A DNA stretch of 64,000 nucleotides. Source: Caballeronia sp. Lep1P3. Its GTDB lineage: Bacteria; Pseudomonadota; Gammaproteobacteria; Burkholderiales; Burkholderiaceae. The DNA lies in NCBI RefSeq assembly GCF_022879595.1, contig NZ_CP084265.1:868001-932000 (forward strand), given 5' to 3'. Below the pieces are notes generated by a model that was given only the letters and a program-made list of their open reading frames with translations, had not been told where the DNA came from and did not search any database. The position numbers were made by a program, and so were the translations under genes. Shown piece by piece: positions 32,935-41,876 of the stretch. Every line of letters begins with the position of its first letter. Position 1 is the first letter of the stretch.

Positions 32935-33927
32935 CTAATTCCCGGCGGCGTCGGCGGCGTCGGCGGCATCGGGGGCGCGGCGCTCCTGGCGCGGCGCGGC
33001 GTTGCTGTCGAGCGTCGGCGAATGCTGAAGGATCGCGTAGAGCGCGGCGACGTTCATCGCGCCCGACGCTTGCGAGCGAGCTTGCGCGTCGGCGTGGGAC
33101 TTCTGCGTGGGAGCGGCGTGTGGTTTGTGCCCGCCGGCTGCATTCCGGCGCGGCGCGCTCGCGGGCGATGTCCGCTTCCGATGCGGACCGGTCGAAGCCA
33201 GCCGCGCCGGGCGGCCCGGCGCACGCGCGTGTTCGGCGGAAGCGTCCGGCTTTTTCGCGCTAGCTTCGGGCTGTGCGCCGGTTTTGAGATTCGTCGCCGA
33301 TGCCGCGACGCCCGTGTTCGACTCGACCGCAGGCGCGATGTCGGCGCTTGCGGCCACGAGCAGCGGGGCGGCATGTGGTGCTGACTGAGCCGCTGACTGG
33401 CTCAATCCGGCCGAACCGGCGCGGTCCGCCGTCGAAAGCGCGGCTGCGGGGTCGTCATTCAGCGGGCGCAGATCGTGGCCGAAGAGCAGCCACACGATGA
33501 CGGCAGCACAGCCGATTGCAATCGCCGTGCGCAGCGCCTTGTACACGATGCCCGGCTCGTCCTCCTGCGCGGGCGACGGCGCGTCGACGGCAAGCGGAAT
33601 CGGAGCGGCTATGTCATCGCGCGGAGACGCTTCGCCCGACGATTCGCCCGCCTGCATCAATTGCAGCATTCTTTGGCGAATCTGGCCTTCCGAGAACGCG
33701 CTCCACAGACTGGCGGCGCGGTAAGACGAGGCGGTACGGGAAAGACGCGCCGCGTCCACATACGCGGTATGGAGCCGCGCTGCGGCAATGGCGAATTCGG
33801 ACTGCGACACAGTGGGACGTGTCGTCATGGGCGACCATTCGCGACCGAACGTGACGGACGGATCGGCGAGTGCACGCACCGGGGGCAGGCGCAGCGTGCC
33901 TTCGATAGCGATCAGGGGCTCGGTCAT
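32935..33927 (-). CDS. Single-pass membrane protein of unknown function
   Basis: A 330-residue protein that I cannot assign to a family. The first 130 residues look soluble (YVDAARLSRTASSYRAASLW is the best-folded-looking part). One hydrophobic helix, ALRTAIAIGCAAVIVWLLFG, lies near residues 132-151. The remaining 180 residues are Ala/Pro/Ser/Lys-rich and probably disordered in the periplasm. The end has a four-fold Ala-Asp repeat (DAADAADAAGN). It probably shares a transcript with the DUF2968 gene. Confidence 0.6.
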   Translation of the reverse strand: MTEPLIAIEGTLRLPPVRALADPSVTFGREWSPMTTRPTVSQSEFAIAAARLHTAYVDAARLSRTASSYRAASLWSAFSEGQIRQRMLQLMQAGESSGEASPRDDIAAPIPLAVDAPSPAQEDEPGIVYKALRTAIAIGCAAVIVWLLFGHDLRPLNDDPAAALSTADRAGSAGLSQSAAQSAPHAAPLLVAASADIAPAVESNTGVAASATNLKTGAQPEASAKKPDASAEHARAPGRPARLASTGPHRKRTSPASAPRRNAAGGHKPHAAPTQKSHADAQARSQASGAMNVAALYAILQHSPTLDSNAAPRQERRAPDAADAADAAGN

Positions 33928-34147
33928 GAAGATTCCAGAGGCGTGAGGCGAGGCGCGGGGAGGGGCCGCTTCGAGACCCGGAAGGCCGCGCCGAATGGCG
34001 GCGCATCGAAGCGTCCCGCGGGAAGCCGAAGTTGACTCGCGATGATACGAAAGCGCCGCGCGCGCTGCGACAGGATTTCTCCGAAAACCAATTTTTTATA
34101 GGATCACTGATTGACGAACGGCTGATGCTGTGATGCGTCGATGTGAA

Positions 34148-34678
34148 TCACGCCAGCCGCAGAACATAACGAAGCGAGAACACGTCCACGCCGCCCACGC
34201 GATCCGGCTCCCGCGCCGCAAACGTCCAGCCGCGCGATTCATAAAAGCCGATGGCCGCCGCGTTGCCTTCCAGGACGGACAGATGCAGTTGCCGCGCGCC
34301 GCGCGCTCGCGCCCAGTGCGCGGCGCGCTCGAGCATCGCGGTGCCGGCGCCGAGACCGCGATGCTCTGGCAGTGCGTGCAAATTGTCGATGAGCGCGCTG
34401 CCCGCTTCGTCCGGCTGCAGGACGCAAACGAAGCCGACCGGCACCGCGCCGAATTCCGCGATGAAGACGCAGCGTGCGCCGGCTTCGAGTTCCGCCGCGT
34501 GGTCCAGCCAGTGCGCGGCGCGATCGGCTTGCAGTTCGCGGTCGAGAAAGGCGTCGGGGAGGATGCCGCGATACGCCGACGCCCAACTGCGCGCGTGTAT
34601 CAATGCAATCAGACGGAGGTCGTCGGCACAGGCACAGCGCAAACGCAGTCCGGTTCCTGTAGGCGATGTGTTAGGCAT
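34148..34678 (-). CDS. GNAT family N-acetyltransferase
   Basis: A 176-residue single-domain GNAT protein. The acetyl-CoA-binding loop is LPEHRGLGAGTAMLERA (motif Q/RxxGxG/A) and the C-terminal GFYESRGWTF is the usual strand-helix. The acceptor is unknown. It stands alone between two intergenic regions. Confidence 0.85.
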   Translation of the reverse strand: MPNTSPTGTGLRLRCACADDLRLIALIHARSWASAYRGILPDAFLDRELQADRAAHWLDHAAELEAGARCVFIAEFGAVPVGFVCVLQPDEAGSALIDNLHALPEHRGLGAGTAMLERAAHWARARGARQLHLSVLEGNAAAIGFYESRGWTFAAREPDRVGGVDVFSLRYVLRLA

Positions 34679-34854
34679 GAGTAAGCAGTATTTAAAGTAC
34701 TTTCGTGTCGGTTTCAGAGAAGTTAAGTGCAGGGACGCCTCGCCAGGCGTTAAGATTCCAGAAACCCACTATTACAAAAACGGTAAAGGGTTAACCCTGG
34801 GAACATCACGGCCCGCCCCCGCGCCAGCCCTCCAGCCAAGATTCGAGAAAGTCC

Positions 34855-36150
34855 ATGTCCACGACTCATGCAACACCCGCCAATGAATCGAAGTTCAAGA
34901 CGGTATTTCGCGTCGTCAGCGGAAACTTCCTTGAGATGTACGACTTCATGGTGTACGGCTATTACGCCTCGGCGATCGCCAAGACCTATTTCCCGAGCGG
35001 CAGCGACTTCGCTTCGCTCATGCTCGCGCTCTCCGTGTTCGGCGCGGGCTTTCTGATGCGCCCCGTCGGTGCGATCGTGCTCGGCGCGTACATCGACCAT
35101 CACGGGCGACGAAAGGGCCTCATTCTCACGCTGACGCTCATGGCGATCGGCACCGCATGCGTCGCGCTCGTGCCGGGCTACGCGACCATCGGCGCGCTCG
35201 CGCCGATCATCGTGCTGGCAGGCCGGCTGTTGCAGGGCTTCTCGGCCGGCGTGGAACTCGGCGGCGTCTCGGTCTATCTCTCGGAAATCGCGACGCGCGG
35301 CAACAAGGGATTCTATTGCTCGTGGCAATCCGGCAGCCAGCAGGTGGCGGTTGTGTTCGCCGCGCTCATCGGCGTAATCATGAACCGCACCTTGCCCGCC
35401 GACCAGATGAGCGCGTGGGGCTGGCGCGTGCCGTTCCTGATCGGTTGCCTGATCGTGCCGTTCCTCGTGATCGTGCGCCGCTCGCTGCGCGAAACGGACG
35501 AGTTCCTCGCGAGGAAGCATCGCCCGGCCATGGGCGAAATCGCGCGGTCGATCGCATCCAACTGGCCCGTCGTGGTGGCCGGCATGGGCATGGTCATCAT
35601 GACGACCGTCTCGTTCTACATGATCACCGCGTACACGCCGACCTTCGGCAAGGAAGTGCTGAAGCTCTCGGCCATCGACGCGCTCGTCGTGACCGTGTGC
35701 GTCGGCCTCTCGAATCTGGTCTGGCTGCCGCTGATGGGCGCGCTCTCCGACCGCATCGGCCGCCGTCCGGTGCTGCTTTTCTTCACCATCGCGACGATTC
35801 TCACGTCGTATCCGGCGGTGCAGTGGCTCGTCGCGGAGCCGTCGTTCGCGCGGCTCCTGATGGTCGAACTGTGGCTGTCGTTCCTCTACGGCAGCTATAA
35901 CGGCGCGATGGTCGTGGCGCTGACCGAAGTGATGCCGGTCGACGTGCGCACCACGGGCTTCTCCATGGCCTACAGTCTCGCGACGACCATCGGCGGCTTC
36001 ACGCCCGCCATTTCGACGTATCTGATTCACGCGACCGGCAACAAGGCCGCGCCGGGCCTGTGGATGGGCCTTGCCGCGGTGTGCGGGCTGATCGCGACGG
36101 TCGTCCTGTACCGAAGCTCCGAAGCGCGCAATCAGTACAAGACTGCGTGA
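34855..36150 (+). CDS. MFS transporter, MHS family, citrate/tricarballylate:H+ symporter type
   Basis: A 431-residue protein with twelve helices. The opening [22 protein letters not shown] and the loop [17 protein letters not shown] are typical of the metabolite:H+ symporter branch that includes CitA and Tcu[15 protein letters not shown] is the second MFS loop motif. It probably takes up citrate or a related tricarboxylate with protons. It is followed by a strong terminator. Confidence 0.85.
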   Translation: MSTTHATPANESKFKTVFRVVSGNFLEMYDFMVYGYYASAIAKTYFPSGSDFASLMLALSVFGAGFLMRPVGAIVLGAYIDHHGRRKGLILTLTLMAIGTACVALVPGYATIGALAPIIVLAGRLLQGFSAGVELGGVSVYLSEIATRGNKGFYCSWQSGSQQVAVVFAALIGVIMNRTLPADQMSAWGWRVPFLIGCLIVPFLVIVRRSLRETDEFLARKHRPAMGEIARSIASNWPVVVAGMGMVIMTTVSFYMITAYTPTFGKEVLKLSAIDALVVTVCVGLSNLVWLPLMGALSDRIGRRPVLLFFTIATILTSYPAVQWLVAEPSFARLLMVELWLSFLYGSYNGAMVVALTEVMPVDVRTTGFSMAYSLATTIGGFTPAISTYLIHATGNKAAPGLWMGLAAVCGLIATVVLYRSSEARNQYKTA

Positions 36151-36182
36151 TCTCGCGGCGCGTGCATCGTCGAAGTGGATAA

Positions 36183-36218
36183 AAACCCCCTCGCGTCTGA
36201 AAAGGCGCGAGGGGGTTT
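36183..36218. terminator. Bidirectional terminator
   Basis: A perfect 13-bp inverted repeat, AAACCCCCTCGCG / CGCGAGGGGGTTT (36183-36195, 36206-36218), with A and T tracts at its base. It lies between the MFS gene and the convergent TPR gene. Confidence 0.9.
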
Positions 36219-36252
36219 GCTTTGGGGCGCAGGAGATCGGTGGATCGGTGGA

Positions 36253-38103
36253 TCAGTCGCGCAGGGCGGCGGCCACTTCTTCGATGACTCCCGCCCATTC
36301 GCCCGCCGCGCGCTGACGCACGAGTTGCGCGCGCGGATACCACGCGGTGCGGTTGCCATCGACGCCCCAGCGCCAGTCGGCGGCGAAGGGGAGCATCACC
36401 CACAGCGGCTTGCCGAGCGCGCCCGCGAGGTGTGCGACGGACGTATCCACGGACACGATCGCATCGAGGCGGTCGATGATCGCGCCGGTATCGGCGAAGC
36501 TCTCGAGCCGTCCTTCCACGCGATGAATGCATTTCGCCCGCGGATGCGCGAGCAGGGCGGTGCGTTCGTCTTCGGTGAGAAACGGCTGAAGCACGATCCA
36601 GTCGATGCCTTCCACTTCGAATAGCGGCGCAAGCGCCGCCACTTGCACCGAGCGCGTCTCGCCTGGCTGCAGGCGGCCCGACCACGCGATGCCGATCTTG
36701 CGCCGCTCCTGGCCGCCGAGCGAGCCGCGCCACTTGCGGCGATGCTCGGCCGGCACGACGAGGTACGGCGCGCGCGCGGGAATCGCATCCTGCGACGTGA
36801 TGGCGAGCGCGAGCGGCAAGCTCAGAAGCGGACAGAAGACATCGACGCCCGTGCGCGGTTCGTCGGCGCGGCTTCTCAGTTCGATGCGCGCCGCGTGCGC
36901 CGCCGGCGCGAGCATGGGGACGAGCGCCGGCTGCACTTCGAGCACCAGCTTGCCGACGCGCTTCGCCGCGAACGCCGCGAATCGCATGAACTGCAGCGTA
37001 TCGCCGAAGCCCTGTTCCGCGCGCACGAGCAGCGTGCGGCCGGGCAGCGGCTCGCCCGTCCAGCGCGCGAACGGCGGCGCGGGCTCGCTGCCAGGCGTCT
37101 TCAGGCGCCACTCGTATTCGGGCAGGCCGCGTTCGTAGTCGCCTGTCGCGAGCAGCGCGAGTCCGCGGTTCAGATGTGCGGCGGGCATGGCCGGATCGAG
37201 GCGCAGGGCTTCGTCGAACGCACGGATGGCGGCGGCGTGCGCGGCGAGCGCCAGATGGGAATTGCCGAGGCACAGCCACGCGACCGCGTACTTGGGATCG
37301 AGGCCGACTGCGCGCTCGTACGACCGCACGGCTTCGTCGTGACGATTCAGCTTGGCGAGCGCGTGACCCAGCCCGAAGTGCGCCGGCGCGAAGCGCGGCT
37401 GCATGCCGACCGCTTTCTCGAGCGCGGGCAGCGCCTCTTCCGGATGACCGCGCGCGTCGAGCAGATTGCCGAGGTTGAAGTACGCGGCGACGTAGTTCGG
37501 CTCCGCGTCGATGGCGGCGCGAAAGTGCGCGACCGCGCCGAGCGTGTCGCCGAGCGCGTTGAGCGCCATGCCGAGATTGTTGTGGGCGCCCGCGTGACGC
37601 GGCCGCAGCGCGAGCGCGCGACGGAAAGCGCGGGCGGCGTCGTCGTGACGCGAGAGCGCCGCGAGCGCGTTGCCGAAGTTGTTCCAGGCGGCGGCGTCGT
37701 TCGGTTGCAGCCGCACGGCTTTCTCGAACGCATCGGCGGCATCTTCATGGCGGCCGACCGCCGAATACGCATTGCCGAGGTTGTACTGCGCGAGCGGAAA
37801 GCCCGGCGCGAGCGTGAGCGCGTTGCGAAAGCGCTCGATGGCGTCGTCGATGCGGCCGAGCGCCTTCAGCGCATTGCCGAGGTTGAGCTGCAGCGCGGCG
37901 TCGGTCGGGCGCAGATCGACAGCGCGGGCGACGAGCTCGGCCGCTTCCGCGTGCTGCCCCTGCTGATGGCGCAGCACGCCGAGGTAATGCAGCGCTTCGA
38001 CGTGAGAAGGTTCGGCGGCGAGCGCGGCCTGATAGTCGCGCTCCGCCTCGGTCAGGCGGCCGTCACGATGGGCCGCGAAGCCGCGGGCGAATACGGTGTC
38101 CAT
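36253..38103 (-). CDS. TPR-repeat protein with C-terminal GT9-like domain
   Basis: A 616-residue protein. Residues 1-345 are about ten 34-residue tetratricopeptide repeats (for example HVEALHYLGVLRHQQGQHAE and AAWNNFGNALAALSRHDDAA). Residues about 360-616 resemble the heptosyltransferase (GT9) fold, with EQGFGDTLQFMRFAAF and VSVDTSVAHLAGALGKPLWVML, the latter equivalent to the ADP-sugar motif. Such fusions are predicted cytoplasmic protein glycosyltransferases, but the substrate is unknown. I start at the ATG 38103, at the first repeat; a longer frame reaches 38196 but overlaps the metal-regulator promoter. Confidence 0.8.
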   Translation of the reverse strand: MDTVFARGFAAHRDGRLTEAERDYQAALAAEPSHVEALHYLGVLRHQQGQHAEAAELVARAVDLRPTDAALQLNLGNALKALGRIDDAIERFRNALTLAPGFPLAQYNLGNAYSAVGRHEDAADAFEKAVRLQPNDAAAWNNFGNALAALSRHDDAARAFRRALALRPRHAGAHNNLGMALNALGDTLGAVAHFRAAIDAEPNYVAAYFNLGNLLDARGHPEEALPALEKAVGMQPRFAPAHFGLGHALAKLNRHDEAVRSYERAVGLDPKYAVAWLCLGNSHLALAAHAAAIRAFDEALRLDPAMPAAHLNRGLALLATGDYERGLPEYEWRLKTPGSEPAPPFARWTGEPLPGRTLLVRAEQGFGDTLQFMRFAAFAAKRVGKLVLEVQPALVPMLAPAAHAARIELRSRADEPRTGVDVFCPLLSLPLALAITSQDAIPARAPYLVVPAEHRRKWRGSLGGQERRKIGIAWSGRLQPGETRSVQVAALAPLFEVEGIDWIVLQPFLTEDERTALLAHPRAKCIHRVEGRLESFADTGAIIDRLDAIVSVDTSVAHLAGALGKPLWVMLPFAADWRWGVDGNRTAWYPRAQLVRQRAAGEWAGVIEEVAAALRD

Positions 38104-38166
38104 GACGGAGAAATTTTGCAAACCCCGCATTTTCCCACACTGCAAAGCGTCGGTCGGATTCTTCTG

Positions 38167-38217
38167 TTGACACGTTGCGGCGCCGCTCATTAACATATGA
38201 ACACCTATTCATATGTT
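38167..38217 (+). promoter_or_regulatory. Promoter and operator of the arsR-CDF operon
   Basis: A perfect -35 TTGACA (38167-38172), an 18-base spacer and a -10-like TAACAT (38191-38196). Overlapping the -10 and the expected start is a perfect inverted repeat AACATATGAA-N6-TTCATATGTT (38192-38201, 38208-38217), the TGAA-N6-TTCA arrangement bound by SmtB/CzrA-type repressors. Binding here would block RNA polymerase; metal would release it. Confidence 0.8.
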
Positions 38218-38263
38218 GGCGGTCAGCTTGGCTTCGTCTTCTTCTGCGTATGCGTCGGGCGCC

Positions 38264-38584
38264 ATGACGTCCGATGACCGCGTCGTGCCGCTCGCGGATC
38301 TTTTTCGTCTGCTTGGCGATCCCACACGGCTGCGCATCGTGCTTGCATGCGTCGAAGAGCGGCGGGCGGTGGGCGCGATCGCGGCATCGCTCGGGCTCTC
38401 GGGCTCGCTCGTGAGCCACCACTTGCGCCTGTTGCGCGCGGCGCGGATCGTGCGAGCCGAGCGGCAGGGCAAGCAGGTCTTCTACGCGGCAGCGGACAGC
38501 CACATCACCGCGATGCTGGGCCAGCTGCTGGAACACGTCGCCGAGCCGCAAGCCGACGCAGCCGACATCGATTCAACCGACTGA
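38264..38584 (+). CDS. ArsR/SmtB-family metal-sensing repressor
   Basis: A winged-helix repressor of 106 residues from the ATG at 38264. DNA-binding helices lie in AASLGLSGSLVSHHLRLLR. The last helix carries Asp78, His80, His91 and Glu94; the spacing (D-x-H-x10-H-x2-E) is that of the alpha-5 zinc site of SmtB, so zinc (or cobalt) is the likely signal. The frame is also open from an ATG at 38213, but that codon lies inside the operator palindrome and lacks a ribosome-binding site. The gene is 16 bases before the CDF exporter, which it probably represses together with itself. Confidence 0.85.
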   Translation: MTSDDRVVPLADLFRLLGDPTRLRIVLACVEERRAVGAIAASLGLSGSLVSHHLRLLRAARIVRAERQGKQVFYAAADSHITAMLGQLLEHVAEPQADAADIDSTD

Positions 38585-38600
38585 ACGCCGAGACACGCCG

Positions 38601-39626
38601 ATGAGTACGCACTCGCATCACGAACATCACTCGCATGATGGACATCACGCGCATCACGGCGATGACGACCACGCCGGTCACGCGCACGGACATGGTCATG
38701 GTCATGGTCATGGTCACGCTCATGGTCCGGGCGGGCATCATCATCATCACGCGCCGCAGGCGGGGCAGGGGCGCACGTTCGCGCTGGCGGTCGGGCTGAA
38801 TGTGGTGATCGTGGTGGTGCAGGGCGTCTATGGGCTGCTCGCGCATTCCACAGCGCTCCTTGCCGACGCCGGCCACAATCTTTCCGACGTGCTCGGTCTG
38901 CTGCTTGCGTGGTGCGCGGTGTGGCTCGGGACGCGCCGGCCCAGTGCGCGGTATACGTTCGGGCTTGGCAGTTCGTCGATTCTGGCGTCGCTTGCGAACG
39001 CGGCGCTGTTGCTCTTCGCGTGCGGCGCGATCGTGCTCGAGGCGCTGCAGCGCTTGCTGAACCCGGCGCCGGTGGCTGGCTTCGACGTCTTCATCGTCGC
39101 GACGCTGGGGCTCGTGGTGAACGGCTTTTCTGCATGGCTCTTCATGCGCGGCGGCAAGGAAGACCTGAACGTGCGCGGCGCATTCCTGCACATGGCCGGC
39201 GATGCCGCGATTTCCGCCGCCGTCGCGGTGAGCGGGCTCGTGATTCTCTATACGGGATGGAACTGGATCGATCCGGTGATGAGCATCGTCGTGGTCGCGG
39301 TGATTCTCTACGGCACCTGGGGCCTCGGCCGCGATGCGATGCGTCTTGCGCTTGCCGCCGTCCCGCCGGGGATCGATACGGGGCGCATTCAGGGGTATCT
39401 ATCGGCGCTGCCGGGGGTGCGGGGCGTGCATGACCTGCACGTATGGGCGCTTTCCACCACCGAGAATGCGCTCACTGTTCATCTCGTCATGCCGAAAGGG
39501 CATCCGGGGGATGCGTTCTTGCAAGGCGTCGTTGCCACGCTGCGGCAGGACTATGCGATGCATCATGCTACGTTGCAGGTCGATTTTGGGGATGTATGTG
39601 GACAGTGTGTTCTTAACGAGCGTTGA
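38601..39626 (+). CDS. Cation diffusion facilitator (Zn2+ exporter, CzcD/ZitB type)
   Basis: A 341-residue inner-membrane Zn2+/H+ antiporter. Residues 1-50 are strikingly His-rich (HGHGHGHGHGHAHGPGGHHH region), followed by six helices. The metal site HxxxD pairs are in LLADAGHNLSDVLGLLLAW and LHMAGDAAISA; the C-terminal cytoplasmic domain contains GVRGVHDLHVWALS. It lies in an operon with the SmtB-like regulator, which supports zinc (perhaps also cadmium or cobalt) export. Confidence 0.93.
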   Translation: MSTHSHHEHHSHDGHHAHHGDDDHAGHAHGHGHGHGHGHAHGPGGHHHHHAPQAGQGRTFALAVGLNVVIVVVQGVYGLLAHSTALLADAGHNLSDVLGLLLAWCAVWLGTRRPSARYTFGLGSSSILASLANAALLLFACGAIVLEALQRLLNPAPVAGFDVFIVATLGLVVNGFSAWLFMRGGKEDLNVRGAFLHMAGDAAISAAVAVSGLVILYTGWNWIDPVMSIVVVAVILYGTWGLGRDAMRLALAAVPPGIDTGRIQGYLSALPGVRGVHDLHVWALSTTENALTVHLVMPKGHPGDAFLQGVVATLRQDYAMHHATLQVDFGDVCGQCVLNER

Positions 39627-40083
39627 AGGCTTGGTCTTTTAGGTGGTGCTTGTTTTCGTGTCGGTCTGTTTGTGTTGCCCCTGTGCGGGGCGGCAGTCGT
39701 TTTCTTATTCTCGTGTCGGTTTATTAGCTCGCCGCTGTGCGGGGCGGCAGTCACTTTCTTTGCTTGGGACCAGAGTAAGGCGCTAAAGCGCCAACTCTGG
39801 TCGACACAAAGAAAGTAACCAAAGAAAGCAGCTTTTCGAGCCCGCAGCAGCTAGTGCGTGGGCAGCTTGCGGAAAGACGGTGGCACTCGGTTAATGAACA
39901 GCCTTGAATGACCTTCCACGCCCACTGAGCGCCACGTCCTGCGAGCCCCTTGGCTCGTCAACACCACATCCCCGTTTTCCGTTCACGCCTGCGGTCCCCG
40001 TCGCTAGTCAGCGATGGGCAGCAATGACTTCTGCAAGGGCAGCTAACTGCTTAGCATGCAGGACCGCGTCACGGCAGGCACGG

Positions 40084-40119
40084 TAGTCATAGCAGTCATA
40101 GCAGTCACGACAGTCACGA
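40084..40119 (+). repeat. 9-bp tandem repeats in the core of element B
   Basis: Four consecutive 9-base units, TAGTCATAG, CAGTCATAG, CAGTCACGA, CAGTCACGA, lie in the variable core. Element A has no equivalent array, so the core differs by insertion of this repeat. Confidence 0.75.
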
Positions 40120-40318
40120 AAATCGCGCATACGCTTGCAGACCGATGGTGTTGTCGAGCCAAGGGGCTCGGAGGACGTGGCGCTCAGTGGGCGTGGAAGG
40201 TGATTCAAGGTTGTCTATTAACCGAGTGCCAATGCCTATTCGCAAGCTGCCCACCTGTTAGATGCTGCGGGCTCGAAAAGCTGCTTTCTTTGGTTACTTT
40301 CTTTGTGTCGACCAGAGC

Positions 40319-41686
40319 GAACCTATCCGCGTTTTTGTGGGCGAGGCGGTTAGCGGAGTTACCCGCGTGCGTTGGTAAAACGCTCTCCAAACAGAATAGC
40401 GAACTGGTTCATGGCGGAGGACCAGTCAAATGCCGCCCGTACCGACTTCGCCAGCACATTGCGCAATGCCAGCCAAAGCAGCTTGATGGCGGCCTCGTCG
40501 TTGGGGAAGTGGCCGCGCGTCCTGATGATCTTGCGCAGTTGCATGTTCAGACTCTCAATGGCATTGGTGGTGTACACCACCCGGCGTATCGCCGGGGGAA
40601 ACACAAAGAACGGTGTGACGTTCTCCCATGCCCGTCGCCATGACTGCACGATGGTCGGATACTTCGCGCCCCATGGCCCTTCGGCAAAGGCCTCCAGCGC
40701 CTGCTGCGCGGCCTGTTCGCTGGCCGCCCCATAGATCGGACGCAACGCGGCGGCGACGCTTTTACGGTCCTTGTAGCTGGCGTATTCCAGGCTGTTGCGG
40801 ATCAGGTGCACGATGCAGGTCTGCACGGCCGTGCGCGGGTACGCTGTGCCGATCGCCTCGGCCAGCCCCTTCAGGCCGTCGACGACCGCGATCAGGATGT
40901 CCTGGCAGCCCCTGGTCTTCAGTTCATTGAACACCTTCAGCCAGAACTTCGCGCCTTCGGTCTGCTCGATCCACAGGCCGAGCACGTCGCGCTGGCCGTC
41001 GGCCTGAATGCCCAGCGCCAGATACACCGCCTTGTTGCTCACCACGCCGTCGCCACGGATCTTCACGCGCAGCGCGTCGAAGAACACCACCGGGTACATC
41101 GCCTCGAGTGGACGGCTTTGCCAGGCCAGCGTTTCAGCCATCACCTCATCGGTGACCGAACTGATGAAATCGGGTGAGACCTCGGTGCCATAGCTTTCGG
41201 CCAGAAATGCCTGAATCTCGCGCACGCTCATGCCGCGTGCGTACATGGCGATGATGCGCTCGTCAAAGCCCGCGAAACGGCGCTCGTGCCTGGGAATCAG
41301 GATCGGCTCGAAGCTGCCTTCACGGTCGCGCGGCAGATCGACCCGCACCGCGCCGCGCTCGGTGATGACGGTCTTGCCGCTGGCGCCGTTGCGTTCATTG
41401 GTCTGCTCGGCAGGCTTGGGCTGGCCGGGCCGGTAGCCCAGATGCATGCTCATTTCCGCGCCCATCGCGCGTTCGATGAGCGCCTTGTTGAACGCCAGCA
41501 TCAGGTCCTGGACCTCACCGGGCGTCATCGGACCCTTCACCAGCTCATCAAGCAGCGCTTCAGGCAACTCAGGCAGCGGCCCGCGGGCCGCTGCCTGAGA
41601 CGCGACGGTGCGTTTCTTCTTCATCGGCATATCCATGACTTTTACCTCTCATGATATGCCTCGCCCACGGAATTACGGATAGGTCC
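40319..41686 (-). mobile_element. IS256-family insertion sequence, copy 2 (1368 bp)
   Basis: Same length and ends as copy 1 but in opposite orientation (GAACCTATCCG at the left, the complement of GGACCTATCCG at the right). The target duplication is ACCAGAGC at 40311-40318 and 41687-41694. Removing the IS and one duplication restores an intact nested hairpin nearly identical to that of the left arm of element B, which confirms the boundaries. Confidence 0.94.
40359..41636 (-). CDS. IS256-family transposase (copy 2)
   Basis: A 425-residue transposase identical in sequence to that of copy 1, with the same DDE residues (VFFDALRVKIR, AVVDGLKGL, TNAIESLN) and the same AGAGG ribosome-binding site. 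Identity of both copies, including the flanking non-coding ends, points to recent transposition or gene conversion. Confidence 0.96.
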   Translation of the reverse strand: MDMPMKKKRTVASQAAARGPLPELPEALLDELVKGPMTPGEVQDLMLAFNKALIERAMGAEMSMHLGYRPGQPKPAEQTNERNGASGKTVITERGAVRVDLPRDREGSFEPILIPRHERRFAGFDERIIAMYARGMSVREIQAFLAESYGTEVSPDFISSVTDEVMAETLAWQSRPLEAMYPVVFFDALRVKIRGDGVVSNKAVYLALGIQADGQRDVLGLWIEQTEGAKFWLKVFNELKTRGCQDILIAVVDGLKGLAEAIGTAYPRTAVQTCIVHLIRNSLEYASYKDRKSVAAALRPIYGAASEQAAQQALEAFAEGPWGAKYPTIVQSWRRAWENVTPFFVFPPAIRRVVYTTNAIESLNMQLRKIIRTRGHFPNDEAAIKLLWLALRNVLAKSVRAAFDWSSAMNQFAILFGERFTNARG

Positions 41687-41876
41687 ACCAGAGCTGGCGC
41701 TTTAGCGCCTTACTCTGGTCCCAAGCAAAGAAAGTAACCCCCGCCCCGGGGAGGGGCAACGCCAATAAACCGACACGGAAAATAAGAACCCAAAGAACGC
41801 AGAGCCAAACCCAAAACCCAACGAGCGTAGACTAGACCAGAAAACAAAAGGACAAAACCCGAGAGGCAAACCGAGC

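Larger units (their letters stand above)
39649..41790. repeat. Long inverted-repeat element B, split by an IS256 copy
   Basis: The left arm (39649-39982) and right arm (about 40150-40318, continued at 41687-41790) are imperfect reverse complements built from the same modules as element A: CGTGTCGGTCT repeats with a GC hairpin, CTTTCTTTG...CAAAGAAAG, AACCAAAGAAAGCAGCTT, GGCACTCGGTTAATGA, CAGCCTTGAATGACC and the GAGCCCCTTGGCTC hairpin. Here the CTTTCTTTG pair encloses a nested hairpin (ACCAGAGT...ACTCTGGT around GGCGCTAAAGCGCC). The core of about 170 bases differs from that of A. Relative to A the element is inverted: the ACATCCC-GTTTT-CGTTCACGCC module is on the left here and on the right in A. 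Confidence 0.85.

Noticed and set aside
39904..40208. Short frames reading inward from the arms of element B (starting with TTG-AAT-GAC, peptide NDLPRPLSATS).
   Set aside because: All four arms of elements A and B give similar peptides because the DNA is repeated; the frames diverge and stop in the cores and show no ribosome-binding site. Coding is unlikely, although not disproved.
39649..40318. A CRISPR array, suggested by repeated short units in element B.
   Set aside because: The units are 9-base direct repeats without spacers and the larger repeats are inverted, not regularly spaced; no cas genes are present.
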